A DNA stretch of 64,000 bases from Edaphobacter aggregans DSM 19364 (lineage in GTDB: Bacteria > Acidobacteriota > Terriglobia > Terriglobales > Acidobacteriaceae): the NCBI RefSeq assembly GCF_000745965.1, contig NZ_JQKI01000001.1, forward strand, positions 434,087-498,086. The letters run 5' to 3'. The notes beneath the pieces are model-generated. The model was not told where the DNA came from. It ran no database searches and saw only the letters and a program-made list of their open reading frames with translations. Each line of letters opens with the position of its first letter. Position 1 is the first letter of the stretch. Positions 8,724 through 16,399 of this stretch are shown in pieces. Made by a program: the position numbers and the translations under genes.

Positions 8724-9327
8724 CGGGTGCCTCCAGCGTAGAGAAGAGCAGGATCGCAGCGACGAGCAGCTGGCCCACTCCATAGGGAACCCCCATGGCC
8801 CAGGGAGAGAGAGCACGCGGTCCGCCGATCGCGATGCAGGCGAGGCCGGTGAGCAGATACCAGGTGCCGGCCGCAATCATGGGCCGGGGTAAGAAGCGGC
8901 ACGACGAGAAGATTCCCAGGCTGAAGACGATCTGCCACATTCCGGGAAGCATCCACGCGCTGTGAGGAACGTAGTGCGTGAGTACGAGGGTAAGGAGCAG
9001 TCCGGCGCCGAGCGATGGCAGGAACTGCTCGACGGCCATGCGGATCATCTCATCGGAGAGGGCTGAGTGAATACGCCGCGAGCGTGTGAACATCTGCGCG
9101 CCAGTCAAGGCGCAGCACAAGGCTGCGGTCGAGATCCAGATGACGAGATATGCGGAACGATGACTGGCCGCGTCCGACACAAAGCGCTGCTGAACGAACG
9201 CGGCGAGAACGGCGAAGGCACTCGTGGTGGCGAGGGTTGCGGGGCCGTAGCCGCGGAACTCCGTGGCGCTTGCCATCTGCTTGCGAATGCAGTTGATGTC
9301 GCCGAGCGCTCTGTAGAGTTCGTTCAT
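8713..9327 (-). CDS. Small integral membrane protein, unknown function
   Basis: 204 residues with about six predicted membrane segments, for example ATLATTSAFAVLAAFV, LVIWISTAALCCALTGA, GLLLTLVLTHYV, WQIVFSLGIFSSC, YLLTGLACIAIGG and GQLLVAAILLFS. No enzymatic motif is seen. It is the first gene of a three-gene unit with the winged-helix regulator (11-bp overlap) and creD. The palindrome at 9337-9353 lies 9 bp before its start codon, where it could cover the promoter or the ribosome site. No clear Shine-Dalgarno sequence is present, so the palindrome may itself shape translation. Similar membrane protein/regulator pairs act as local stress or envelope sensors, which is only a suggestion here. 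Confidence 0.8.
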   Translation of the reverse strand: MNELYRALGDINCIRKQMASATEFRGYGPATLATTSAFAVLAAFVQQRFVSDAASHRSAYLVIWISTAALCCALTGAQMFTRSRRIHSALSDEMIRMAVEQFLPSLGAGLLLTLVLTHYVPHSAWMLPGMWQIVFSLGIFSSCRFLPRPMIAAGTWYLLTGLACIAIGGPRALSPWAMGVPYGVGQLLVAAILLFSTLEAPDEA

Positions 9328-9336
9328 GGACGAGTC

Positions 9337-9353
9337 ACTTTACAATGCAAAGT
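9337..9353. promoter_or_regulatory. 17-bp palindrome, candidate operator of the regulator unit
   Basis: ACTTTACA-A-TGCAAAGT is an inverted repeat with one mismatched pair. It equals the reverse complement of the 8293-8309 site except at one base. Its place immediately upstream of the first gene of the unit fits autorepression. Confidence 0.7.
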
Positions 9354-9582
9354 ATAGGGAGAGGGGGCGCTTGTCAACAGCGAAAAGGCGCTCTGTTTCT
9401 ATTGGACTCCGCGCGGCTCGGTGGGTCGGCTTTACTTATTTTTGACAAAGAGGCTGTGACCTTTCGTTACGCCGCGGCCTCAAACGGCTGGGCGAACTCG
9501 ATGACCGTCGACGATGACCCACCGGTCCTTTGGACGCGGCCGCCCCTTCGTGCGACTCTGCACCTCCCTAAGGAGTAGCTCT

Positions 9583-10749
9583 ATGAAGAACCGATTTAGA
9601 CGTCCTCTGATCCTCTCGATGGCTGTTCTGGGAATCAGTGCCTTCACGCCGAACAACTCCTCTGCGCAGTCTGCCGATCTGACATCTGGCCAGTCGGCAA
9701 ATCGCAGCAGCGGAGCTGTCTTCATCATGACGAACGACGCGGACAAGAATGAGGTGATCGCCTTCGACCGCGCCGCGAACGGATCTCTCACCGAAGCCAA
9801 TCGTTATAATACCGGCGGCCGCGGCAGCGGAGGCACGACCGATCCGCTGGAGTCGCAGGGCTCGTTGACGTTCAGCCAGGACCACTCGCTCTTGTTTGTG
9901 GCCAATGCGGGCAGCGGAACGGTCTCGGTCTTCAAGGTGCTGCGCTCGAATCTTGCTCTGATTGAGAAGGCTCCTTCGGGCGGAAGCCAGCCGGTTGCGG
10001 TGGCGCAGTTCAATAATCTCGTCTACGTGCTGAACTCGGGCGGATCGGGAAGCCTGGTCGGATTTCATCTCGGCTTCGGCGGACAGCTTCAGCAGATCAA
10101 GAACTCGACGGCTTTCTTGTCGGGCAACGCGACCGGCGGAGCTTCGCTTGCGTTCAGCCCGGACGGGCAGTTTCTGCTCGTGACGGAGCGGGTCGCTAAC
10201 ACGATCGATGCCTTTCGGGTTCAGCCGGATGGGACGCTGGGGCCGATCGTATTGAACGCCAACCCGGCGCCGGGGACCTTCTCGCTGGCGTTTGCTCCGA
10301 ACGGGAAGGCCGTCGTGTCGGAGACTGGCCCTGCGGGCGGCTCGAACGCTTCGGCGACCTCTTCTTACAGCGTCGGTGCGGATGGCAAGCTGACGGCGGT
10401 GAGCCAGAGCGTTCCGGCGTTTGGGAACGGCAACTGCTGGAATGCGATTACGCCGGACGGTACGCGGGTGTACACGTCGAACTCGGCCAGCAGTTCGATC
10501 TCGGGATACAACATCGCGAAGGATGGAACGCTGACTCCGATCGGCGCGACAGTGGTGGGCAACAATCCTCCTGGCAGCATCAATCTGGACATCGCGGTCA
10601 CGGCGGACGGCAGATACCTCTACTCGATTGACTCGGGGAGTGGAAACGTGGGCATCTTCCGCATCGAGCAGGATGGAACGCTGACCAACCTCGGCCAGGC
10701 GGGCGATCTTCCGAAGTCGGTCGGGTTCAACGGCATCGCTGCGATCTAG
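9583..10749 (+). CDS. Secreted seven-bladed beta-propeller, lactonase family
   Basis: 388 residues. Start chosen at 9583 because AAGGAG lies 9 bases upstream; the peptide begins with a basic stretch and a hydrophobic core (RPLILSMAVLGISAFTP) ending near SSAQS. The mature part has repeated blades with the pattern SLTFSQDHSLLFVANAGSGT, SLAFSPDGQFLLVTERVANT and NAITPDGTRVYTSNSASSSI, typical of the lactonase/6-phosphogluconolactonase-like propeller (PF10282). Being secreted, it is unlikely to serve the pentose phosphate pathway; substrate unknown. A strong terminator follows at 10780-10819. Confidence 0.85.
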   Translation: MKNRFRRPLILSMAVLGISAFTPNNSSAQSADLTSGQSANRSSGAVFIMTNDADKNEVIAFDRAANGSLTEANRYNTGGRGSGGTTDPLESQGSLTFSQDHSLLFVANAGSGTVSVFKVLRSNLALIEKAPSGGSQPVAVAQFNNLVYVLNSGGSGSLVGFHLGFGGQLQQIKNSTAFLSGNATGGASLAFSPDGQFLLVTERVANTIDAFRVQPDGTLGPIVLNANPAPGTFSLAFAPNGKAVVSETGPAGGSNASATSSYSVGADGKLTAVSQSVPAFGNGNCWNAITPDGTRVYTSNSASSSISGYNIAKDGTLTPIGATVVGNNPPGSINLDIAVTADGRYLYSIDSGSGNVGIFRIEQDGTLTNLGQAGDLPKSVGFNGIAAI

Positions 10750-10779
10750 TTTCTTGCGGCTGCATGGATTCTTGCCGCT

Positions 10780-10819
10780 GCGCCCGTCTCTCCCCTCCGA
10801 GACGGGCGCGCTTTTTTTT
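10780..10819 (+). terminator. Rho-independent terminator
   Basis: GCGCCCGTCTC (10780-10790) pairs perfectly with GAGACGGGCGC (10799-10809) around an 8-base loop, followed by GC and eight T residues at 10812-10819. It closes the propeller gene and separates it from the convergent RidA-like gene. Confidence 0.93.
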
Positions 10820-10834
10820 CGTATGCGACGGGCG

Positions 10835-11314
10835 CTAGACGTAGGCGATGCAGTCGATGGCGAGGCCGTAGTCGCCGGCGGGGAGGGCGGCGGGTTGGGT
10901 GGTGTTGCGCGCGGGGAAGATTGCGCCCCACTTGCGTGATTTGTAGACGGCGTTCATACGGTCGAATTGCTTGATGTCTTCCATGAAGATGTTGACCTTG
11001 AGGACCTTTTCGAGCGAGGAGCCGGCGGCGGTGAGGTTCTTTTCGAGCTCGTCGAGGACCCACTTGGTGTTCTCTTCGATGGTGCCGGGCACGCGGCAGC
11101 CGATTCCGGAGACGAAGAGGAGGTTGCCGTAGGAGACGACGGAGGTGAAGGGGAACTGCGTCTGGGACTTTCCGGTGGCGTCCTTTTTTGCGAGCTTTGC
11201 GGAGGTCTGGGCGGAGGCGGTCTGGATGCTGCTTTGGGTGGCGAGGACTCCGCCGGCTGCTACGGCTGCTTTGGCGGCGTTTTTGAGGATGCCTCTGCGG
11301 GTGGGGTTCTGCAT
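10835..11314 (-). CDS. Exported RidA/YjgF-family protein with Tat signal
   Basis: 159 residues. The N-terminus NPTRRGILKNAAKAAVAAGG has the twin-arginine pattern and a weak hydrophobic stretch, pointing to Tat export. The mature domain is a RidA fold: FTSVVSYGNLLFVSGIG, then NTKWVLDELEKNLTAAGSSLEKVLKVNIFM and MNAVYKSRKWGAIFPARNTT. The arginine of PARNTTQ matches the conserved substrate-binding Arg (the family usually has PAR.). Cytoplasmic RidA deaminates reactive enamines and imines; an exported member must have another task. AGGAG precedes the start. Confidence 0.88.
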   Translation of the reverse strand: MQNPTRRGILKNAAKAAVAAGGVLATQSSIQTASAQTSAKLAKKDATGKSQTQFPFTSVVSYGNLLFVSGIGCRVPGTIEENTKWVLDELEKNLTAAGSSLEKVLKVNIFMEDIKQFDRMNAVYKSRKWGAIFPARNTTQPAALPAGDYGLAIDCIAYV

Positions 11315-11434
11315 GGTGCGTGCTCCTGGCGATGGGGATCAGTGACGCGGAACATGGTACAGAGCTTTGCCTGACGCGCGCATGAGACATCGGACCTAGC
11401 GTTGTTGACGCTTGGCGCGGGGGCGGTTTGTGTC

Positions 11435-12685
11435 TTATGCGGTGGCCGGGTGCGGTTTGTGCTTTGGGGCTTCGATGTTGGGGAGGAAGCCGGTGAGCAG
11501 GCCGATGGCGGGGAGCCAGGCGCAGACGTGGTAGACGGTGATGATGCTGGTGGCATCGGCGAGCTTGCCGAGGACGGCGGCTCCGATGCCTCCCATGCCG
11601 AAGGCGACTCCGAAGAAGAGGCCGGAGATCATGCCGACGCGGCCGGGGAGGAGCTCCTGCGCGTAGACGAGGATGGCGGAGAAGGCGGAGGCGATGATGA
11701 AGCCGATGACGACGGAGAGGACGCCGGTCCAGAAGAGGTTCGCGTAGGGGAGCGCGAGGGTGAAGGGGAGGACTCCGAGGATGGAGATCCAGATGACGAG
11801 CTTGCGTCCGTAGCGGTCTCCAGCGGAGCCGCCGATGAGGGTTCCGGCGGCGACGGCGGCGAGGAAGACGAAGAGCATGATCTGCGAGAGCTGGACGGTG
11901 GTGTGGAAGCGCTGGATCAGATAGAAGGTGTAGTAGCTGGAGAGGCTGGCGAGGTAGAAGTACTTCGAGAAGATGAGCGCGACGAGGATTGCGATAGAGC
12001 CGGCGACACGGGCCCGGGAGAGGTGATGGGTCTGGTGGCGCTCGGGCCGCTTGCTGGCTTCGGCGTGGCGGGCCTTGTACCAGCGGCCGACGCGGAGGAG
12101 GATGGCGATTCCGACGATGGCGGGGAGGGCGAACCAGGCCATTCCTTTTTGTCCCAGAGGGAGGACGATGAAGGCGGCGAGGAGGGGGCCGATGGCGGAG
12201 CCGGAGTTTCCTCCGACCTGGAAGAAGGACTGGGCGAAGCCATGCTTGCCCCCGGAGGCCATGCGGGCGATGCGGGAGCTTTCGGGGTGGAAGATCGCGG
12301 AGCCGATGCCGATGAGGCAGGAGGCGAAGAGCAGCCAATGGAACGTTGGGGCGACGGCGAGCAGGAGCAGGCCGATGAGGGTGAAGGTCATCCCGGTGGC
12401 GAGGGCGTAGGGCTTGGGGTAGTTGTCGGTGTACTGGCCGATGACGGGTTGCAGGAGCGAGGCGACGACCTGGTAGGTGAGGGTGAGGAGGCCGAGATGG
12501 GTGAAGTCGAGGTGGAACTCGGTTTTGAGGATGGGATAGATGGCCGGGAGCAGCGACTGCACCATATCGTTGAGGAGGTGGCAGAAGCTGATGGCGGCGA
12601 GGACGCGGAAGAGGGTCTTCGAGGCCGCTTTGAGGGGCTCGGGCGTGATGACGGGCCCGGCGGTTTCGAGTGCTGTCTGGCTCAT
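11435..12685 (-). CDS. fsr: MFS exporter of the fosmidomycin-resistance (Fsr) type
   Basis: 416 residues with twelve predicted membrane helices. The sequence FCHLLNDMVQSLLPAIYPIL in helix 1, the IGQYTDNYPKPYALATGM loop and the helix-4/5 block IFHPESSRIARMASGGKHGF are characteristic of Fsr. It most likely exports small toxic compounds with proton exchange; fosmidomycin is the family's reference substrate, not a proven one here. The ribosome site GGGAGGAAG lies at the C-rich edge of the intergenic repeat that begins at 12688, so the repeat supplies part of the gene's 5' region. Confidence 0.9.
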   Translation of the reverse strand: MSQTALETAGPVITPEPLKAASKTLFRVLAAISFCHLLNDMVQSLLPAIYPILKTEFHLDFTHLGLLTLTYQVVASLLQPVIGQYTDNYPKPYALATGMTFTLIGLLLLAVAPTFHWLLFASCLIGIGSAIFHPESSRIARMASGGKHGFAQSFFQVGGNSGSAIGPLLAAFIVLPLGQKGMAWFALPAIVGIAILLRVGRWYKARHAEASKRPERHQTHHLSRARVAGSIAILVALIFSKYFYLASLSSYYTFYLIQRFHTTVQLSQIMLFVFLAAVAAGTLIGGSAGDRYGRKLVIWISILGVLPFTLALPYANLFWTGVLSVVIGFIIASAFSAILVYAQELLPGRVGMISGLFFGVAFGMGGIGAAVLGKLADATSIITVYHVCAWLPAIGLLTGFLPNIEAPKHKPHPATA

Positions 12686-12687
12686 CT

Positions 12688-12880
12688 TCCTCCCCCTCCC
12701 GGTATTTTGTGCAAGGTCTTCATCCGAGATACTTTAGGTTGGTACTTTGGGTGCAAAGTATTGAAAATACGGGGTATTTTCGGTGCAAAATCTTGATGGG
12801 GAAAGAGTTAGAGCCGGGTTTGGGGCCCGGCCCTTCTTTTTCCGATCTACTTCTATTGTAGCGAATTGAGGGAAATTGAA
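12688..12880. repeat. Composite intergenic repeat, copy A
   Basis: Starts with a C-rich edge (CTTCCTCCCCCTCCC), then GTGCAAGGTCTTCATC, GATACTTTAGGTTGGTACTT, GGGTGCAAAGTATTGAAAA and a second GGTGCAAAATCTTGATGG. A hairpin GCCGGG (12813-12818) / CCCGGC (12826-12831) with a T-rich tail follows, then TTCTATTGTAGCGAATTGAG. The same order of blocks occurs at 51151 (copy B) and 62452 (copy C). Confidence 0.8.
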
Positions 12881-13105
12881 ATGACAGTGTGGGTGGGTTT
12901 ATTTGTTGGGAAGTAAGGGGTTTGTTTTGTTTCGGTTGGGTGGGGTGGGGTCTTGAGGAGTTGAGGGGTTGACACGGTTTGGGCTTCCTCGGGATTTGGG
13001 GTCGCTGCGCCCTTCGGGCTTCGCTCCGGCCTACGGCAGTGCGGTTGCGCCTTCGGGGCGCGGCTGATAGATGCCCGGGCTAAAGCCCGGGCCTACCTCA
13101 GAAGC
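12881..13105. repeat. G-rich tract and perfect short hairpin
   Basis: No gene. After a G/T-rich stretch the segment GCCCGGGC-TAAA-GCCCGGGC (13073-13092) is a perfect eight-base hairpin with a four-base loop. It is related to the GGGGCTGAAGCCCC hairpins in gaps near 51390 and 63790. Confidence 0.6.
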
Positions 13106-13243
<138 letters not shown>

Positions 13244-13271
13244 GGGGGGTCTTCGCTTCGCTCAGAATGAC

Positions 13272-13370
13272 GGGCAAGGGCAAGGGCAAGGGCAAGGGCA
13301 AGGGCAAGGGCAAGGGCAAGGGCAAGGGCAAAGGCAAAGGCAAAAGCAAAAGCAAGGGCAAAGGGCAACG
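13272..13370 (+). repeat. Hexanucleotide array of GGGCAA, G-quadruplex motif
   Basis: Ten GGG tracts start every six bases from 13272 to 13326, each separated by CAA, then the array decays into GGCAAA, AGCAAA and GGGCAAA units to about 13370. Four or more G3 tracts with three-base loops are a textbook quadruplex pattern on the plus strand. Confidence 0.88.
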
Positions 13371-13420
13371 GCAAGCCAACGCAACGGCAGAAATACAGGG
13401 TTCTCTCCACTGCGCGCTTC

Positions 13421-13477
13421 GCGCTTCGGTGGAGATGACGTTTTCTTTGGCGTGTGGCGCTTCGGTGGAGATGACGT
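13421..13477. repeat. 21-bp direct repeat pair
   Basis: The 21 bases from 13421 to 13441 (GCGCTTCGGT followed by GGAGATGACGT) recur exactly at 13457-13477. It is a variant of the dispersed module that ends in CAGAATGAC or GGATGACA elsewhere in the window. Confidence 0.6.
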
Positions 13478-13506
13478 ATTCCAGGGAAGGCCTGGGATTG
13501 CGGGGG

Positions 13507-14253
13507 TCAGGAGAGCTGGGCTAGTTTTTCTGGGGCGAGGATGGTGATGGAGGTTCCGTGGATGTGGATGAGGTTTTCGCGCTGGAGGCGGCTGAGGACG
13601 CGGGTGACGGTCTCGCGGGAGGTTCCGGCGAGGCTGGCGAGCTCTTCGTGGGTGAGGGCCATGGTGAACTTGATCTCCGGTTTGCCGCAGCAGGCGCTGC
13701 GGCCCCACTGGAGAAGGACGGAGGCGAGGCGTCCGGCGGCTGAGGGGGAGAGGGCGAGGCGGCGGGCTTCGTCGAAGGCGGCTTTGTACTCGTCGGAGAG
13801 AGAGCGAGTGGCGTGCATGCTGGCTTCGCCGTGGCGCTCGAGGAAGGCGATGAAGTCGTCACGGCGGATGTTTTTGACGAGGGTGGGCTGGATGGCCTCG
13901 GCGGTGACCTCGTAGGGGCTTCCGGCGATGGCGGCTCCGAGGCCGAGGACGTCGCCTGGGCCGGCGATCTTGAGGATGAGGGTCTTGCCCTCGGCGGAGG
14001 TGCAGGAGAGCTTGACCTGGCCGTCGCAGAGGACGGCGACGTGGTCGCTGGGGTCCTCTTCCTGAAAGAAGATGGCACCTTTGGGGAGGCGCCATTGCAC
14101 ACCGATGGAGTCAAGGTCGTAGAGCTGCTCGGGTGAGAGGTTGCAGAACATCCGCAGGGAGCGGTACTCACAGCTGGCGCAGCTGGAGGAGGCGCGGCGC
14201 GGTTGGCGTTCGAGACCCATGGCAACTCCGGCTAAACCGGCGGTGCCAACCAT
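13507..14253 (-). CDS. Crp/Fnr-family regulator with an N-terminal cysteine cluster
   Basis: 248 residues; start at 14253 chosen because CAGGAGATA lies just upstream. An N-terminal cluster SSCASCEYRSLRMFC (C25, C28, C37) resembles the Fnr iron-sulfur ligands, then a cyclic-nucleotide-type beta roll (LPKGAIFFQEEDPSDHVAVL, GPGDVLGLGAAI) and a C-terminal winged helix with MALTHEELASLAGTSRETVT and RVLSRLQRENLIHIHG. Fnr's fourth ligand near residue 122 has no counterpart; other cysteines occur at 76, 84 and in SACCGKP. It may be an oxygen or redox sensor. The tandem universal stress protein lies immediately upstream on the same strand (56-bp gap), a common pairing in oxygen-limitation responses. 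Confidence 0.9.
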   Translation of the reverse strand: MVGTAGLAGVAMGLERQPRRASSSCASCEYRSLRMFCNLSPEQLYDLDSIGVQWRLPKGAIFFQEEDPSDHVAVLCDGQVKLSCTSAEGKTLILKIAGPGDVLGLGAAIAGSPYEVTAEAIQPTLVKNIRRDDFIAFLERHGEASMHATRSLSDEYKAAFDEARRLALSPSAAGRLASVLLQWGRSACCGKPEIKFTMALTHEELASLAGTSRETVTRVLSRLQRENLIHIHGTSITILAPEKLAQLS

Positions 14254-14309
14254 TATCTCCTGTTGGGGCGTGTTAGGGGGAGCTTCCGGGCCTCCTCGAC
14301 CAATAGTTG

Positions 14310-15200
14310 CTAACCGGTGCAGATGGTGAGGACGGGGCAGGGCGCCTGGCGGATGACGTCTTCGACGACGCCGTCCCAGAATCGGCTGAGGAATGGGGAG
14401 TTGCGATGCGCGCCGAGGACGATGAGGTCGGTCTGGTTGGCTCTGGCGAGGCGGAGGATCTCGCGGTCGACGTTGCCGAAGAGGGCGGAGGACTTGGGGG
14501 AGCACCAGGTGTAGCTGGCTTCGGGGATGAGGCGCGCGAGGGCGTACTCGGCGCGCGCGTGCTGTCGGAAGGCGTCGGCGAAGAACTCGGCGTGGTCTTC
14601 GATGACGTGGCAGATGCGGACGTTGGCGATGGTCTTTTTGGCAAAGGCGAGGGCGACGGAGGCTTTTTCGACGGCGTCGTGCTTGAGGTCTGTGGCGAAG
14701 ACGATGGAGCGGAAGGCGAGGTCGACGGGGTCGGGGTCGGCGTTGGGGCCGATGGTGAGGACGGGGCACCTGGCGCTGTGAATGATGCCTTTGGAGCAGG
14801 AGCCGAGGATGAGCTTGCTGAGGCCGTGGCGCGCGTGGGTTCCGACGATGATGAGGTCGGCGTCGAGTTTGTGCGAGAGATCGACGATGGCGCTGGTGGG
14901 GTTGTGGGCTTCGAGGGTCTTGCCCTGCGCGGTGACGCCTTCCATGCCGAGATCGAAGAGGGTGCGCTTTATGTTCTCGGCGCTGTCGTGGCGCAGCTTG
15001 TCGAGAGGGAGTCCGACGATGGCGTCGGGGAGCGGTGTTGCGGCGGAGAGGTCGATGACGTGGGCGAGGGTGATTCTGGTGGCGAACTGGTGGGCGAGTG
15101 CGCGGGCGTAGGAGAGGGCCTTCTCGGATTCGGGGGTGAAGTCGGTGGCGACGACGATGTTGTCGAGGGTGAGGGCGACTTCGGTCTGGATGACTGGCAT
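14310..15200 (-). CDS. Tandem universal stress protein (two UspA domains)
   Basis: 296 residues from the start at 15200, preceded by GAGAGGAG. Domain 1 (about 8-150) contains LDNIVVATDFTPESEKALSY and ends with the nucleotide-binding pattern IIVGTHARHGLSKLILGSCS. Domain 2 (about 160-295) begins RSIVFATDLKHDAVEKASVA and ends VLGAHRNSPFLSRF. The first domain keeps the G-2X-G-9X-G-S/T ATP-binding motif; the second is degenerate (GAHRNSPFLSRFWDGVVEDV), so ATP binding may be one-sided. It lies upstream of the Fnr-like regulator, suggesting expression under low oxygen or energy stress. Confidence 0.92.
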   Translation of the reverse strand: MPVIQTEVALTLDNIVVATDFTPESEKALSYARALAHQFATRITLAHVIDLSAATPLPDAIVGLPLDKLRHDSAENIKRTLFDLGMEGVTAQGKTLEAHNPTSAIVDLSHKLDADLIIVGTHARHGLSKLILGSCSKGIIHSARCPVLTIGPNADPDPVDLAFRSIVFATDLKHDAVEKASVALAFAKKTIANVRICHVIEDHAEFFADAFRQHARAEYALARLIPEASYTWCSPKSSALFGNVDREILRLARANQTDLIVLGAHRNSPFLSRFWDGVVEDVIRQAPCPVLTICTG

Positions 15201-15405
15201 GGCGGTACTCCTCTCGCTGGTTCGCGATGCCATTGAGGATAGGACAGCGGTGGGGGATTGGATGTCGGGGCGGTCACGGGTGATTGTGATGGCGGTCACA
15301 AGGAGGGGAGCAGGGTCACGGCAGATGCGGCCTGCGGTGAGGATGTTGTACGGGCGTCATCCGGGAAGGGTGACGGATCGAGCCGGGGAGAGGAGCGGGG
15401 TGCGG

Positions 15406-15461
15406 GAGCTTCGCTGGAAGGTCCCACTCATGCGGTGACACTGCATGGGTGGGACATCCGG
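15406..15461. repeat. Variant of the dispersed double-hairpin repeat
   Basis: GAGCTTCGCTGGAAGG is followed by TCCCACTCATGC (15422-15433) and GCATGGGTGGGA (15443-15454), which pair at 11 of 12 positions around a nine-base loop. The rest of the 15201-15492 gap shows nothing recognisable. Confidence 0.6.
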
Positions 15462-15492
15462 CGATGGGCTCGATGAGACACCGAGCGACGGT

Positions 15493-16263
15493 TCAGGAGT
15501 TTTCGAAGGGTGAGTTCTGGATCTGATCGTAGAAGTTGCTGCGTTTGTAGTTGCGGAGAAAGTGCGAGCAGATGTCTTCGTTGCAGGTTGCTTCGGCGGT
15601 TTGGGTCTTGTGCTCGAATCCACCGAGAAATGCTTTTGCGATGCCCTGCTTGAAGTCGGTGCGCGGGTACTGGGCGACGATTCTGGTGCGGAGGTCTTGT
15701 GGGAAGTCGTGATATCCGATGCCGAGGACATCGAGTCCGACCCCGTTATAGAGAAGCTCAACCTCAAGCGGTTTGTAGGGTGCGATGCCGGGAGTGGTAT
15801 GCAGTGCGATTGCGTCCCATGCGGTCTGAATGCGGGTGCTGGGGACGTTGTGGTGCTCGAGGAACTGGCGAACGGCGTTGGCGCCGTCGACCTCGAAACG
15901 ATCTGCTTCGCTGCTGAACCTCTTCAAAAGACCGAGATCGTGAAAGGCCGCGCAGATGAAGAGGAGCTCAGAGTCGTAGCTCTGTCCCGACCGGCGTCCC
16001 ATCTCATCGGCCCAGAAGAAGACGCGATGGGAGTGGTTGAAGAGAAGAGGTGTGCTGAACTCGCGGAGAAGGCCGGTGGCTTCGCGTGTCAGTTTGCTGT
16101 CGGGTACTCTTGCCTGGACCTTCTGGTACTGCACCTGGGATGAGGGGAGATGAATTGATACTTTGGGGCGGCGAAACGTAACCGGAGCGTCGGAGCCGAC
16201 CTCGTTGTTGCACGTGTTGCAGGTCTCGTCGATGAGACTGGATTTCGATGTTTCGTTAGCCAT
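15493..16263 (-). CDS. HD-domain hydrolase (cyanamide hydratase-like)
   Basis: 256 residues from the ATG at 16263, which has AAGGGAAC upstream; longer readings extend across the divergent regulator's 5' region. The HD metal motif is clear: LLFNHSHRVFFWA (H77/H79) and FICAAFHDLGLL (H108-D109). Middle parts AWDAIALHTTPGIAPYKPLE and FPQDLRTRIVAQYPRTDFKQ resemble the cyanamide hydratase/HD family. A CNTC pair (C15, C18) near the N-terminus is unusual. Family members hydrate nitriles such as cyanamide or cleave small substrates; the true substrate is unknown. It is divergent from a GlxA-type regulator that probably controls it. Confidence 0.82.
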   Translation of the reverse strand: MANETSKSSLIDETCNTCNNEVGSDAPVTFRRPKVSIHLPSSQVQYQKVQARVPDSKLTREATGLLREFSTPLLFNHSHRVFFWADEMGRRSGQSYDSELLFICAAFHDLGLLKRFSSEADRFEVDGANAVRQFLEHHNVPSTRIQTAWDAIALHTTPGIAPYKPLEVELLYNGVGLDVLGIGYHDFPQDLRTRIVAQYPRTDFKQGIAKAFLGGFEHKTQTAEATCNEDICSHFLRNYKRSNFYDQIQNSPFENS

Positions 16264-16399
16264 TTTGAGTTCCCTTCCGATACGGTGAAATTCTTGTACC
16301 GCATTCCTGAATTGAAGGTAGGGCGATGCGGGAGGGAACGCCACGACGCGGATGCCACAAATCAGGACATCGTGAAGTCTGATCTTGTAGCCTTTTTCC

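Noticed and set aside
10746-12338. 530-residue open frame on the minus strand, Arg/His/Pro rich
   Set aside because: It is an alternate frame of the fsr and ridA-like genes; composition is typical of GC-rich antisense frames and no motif is present.
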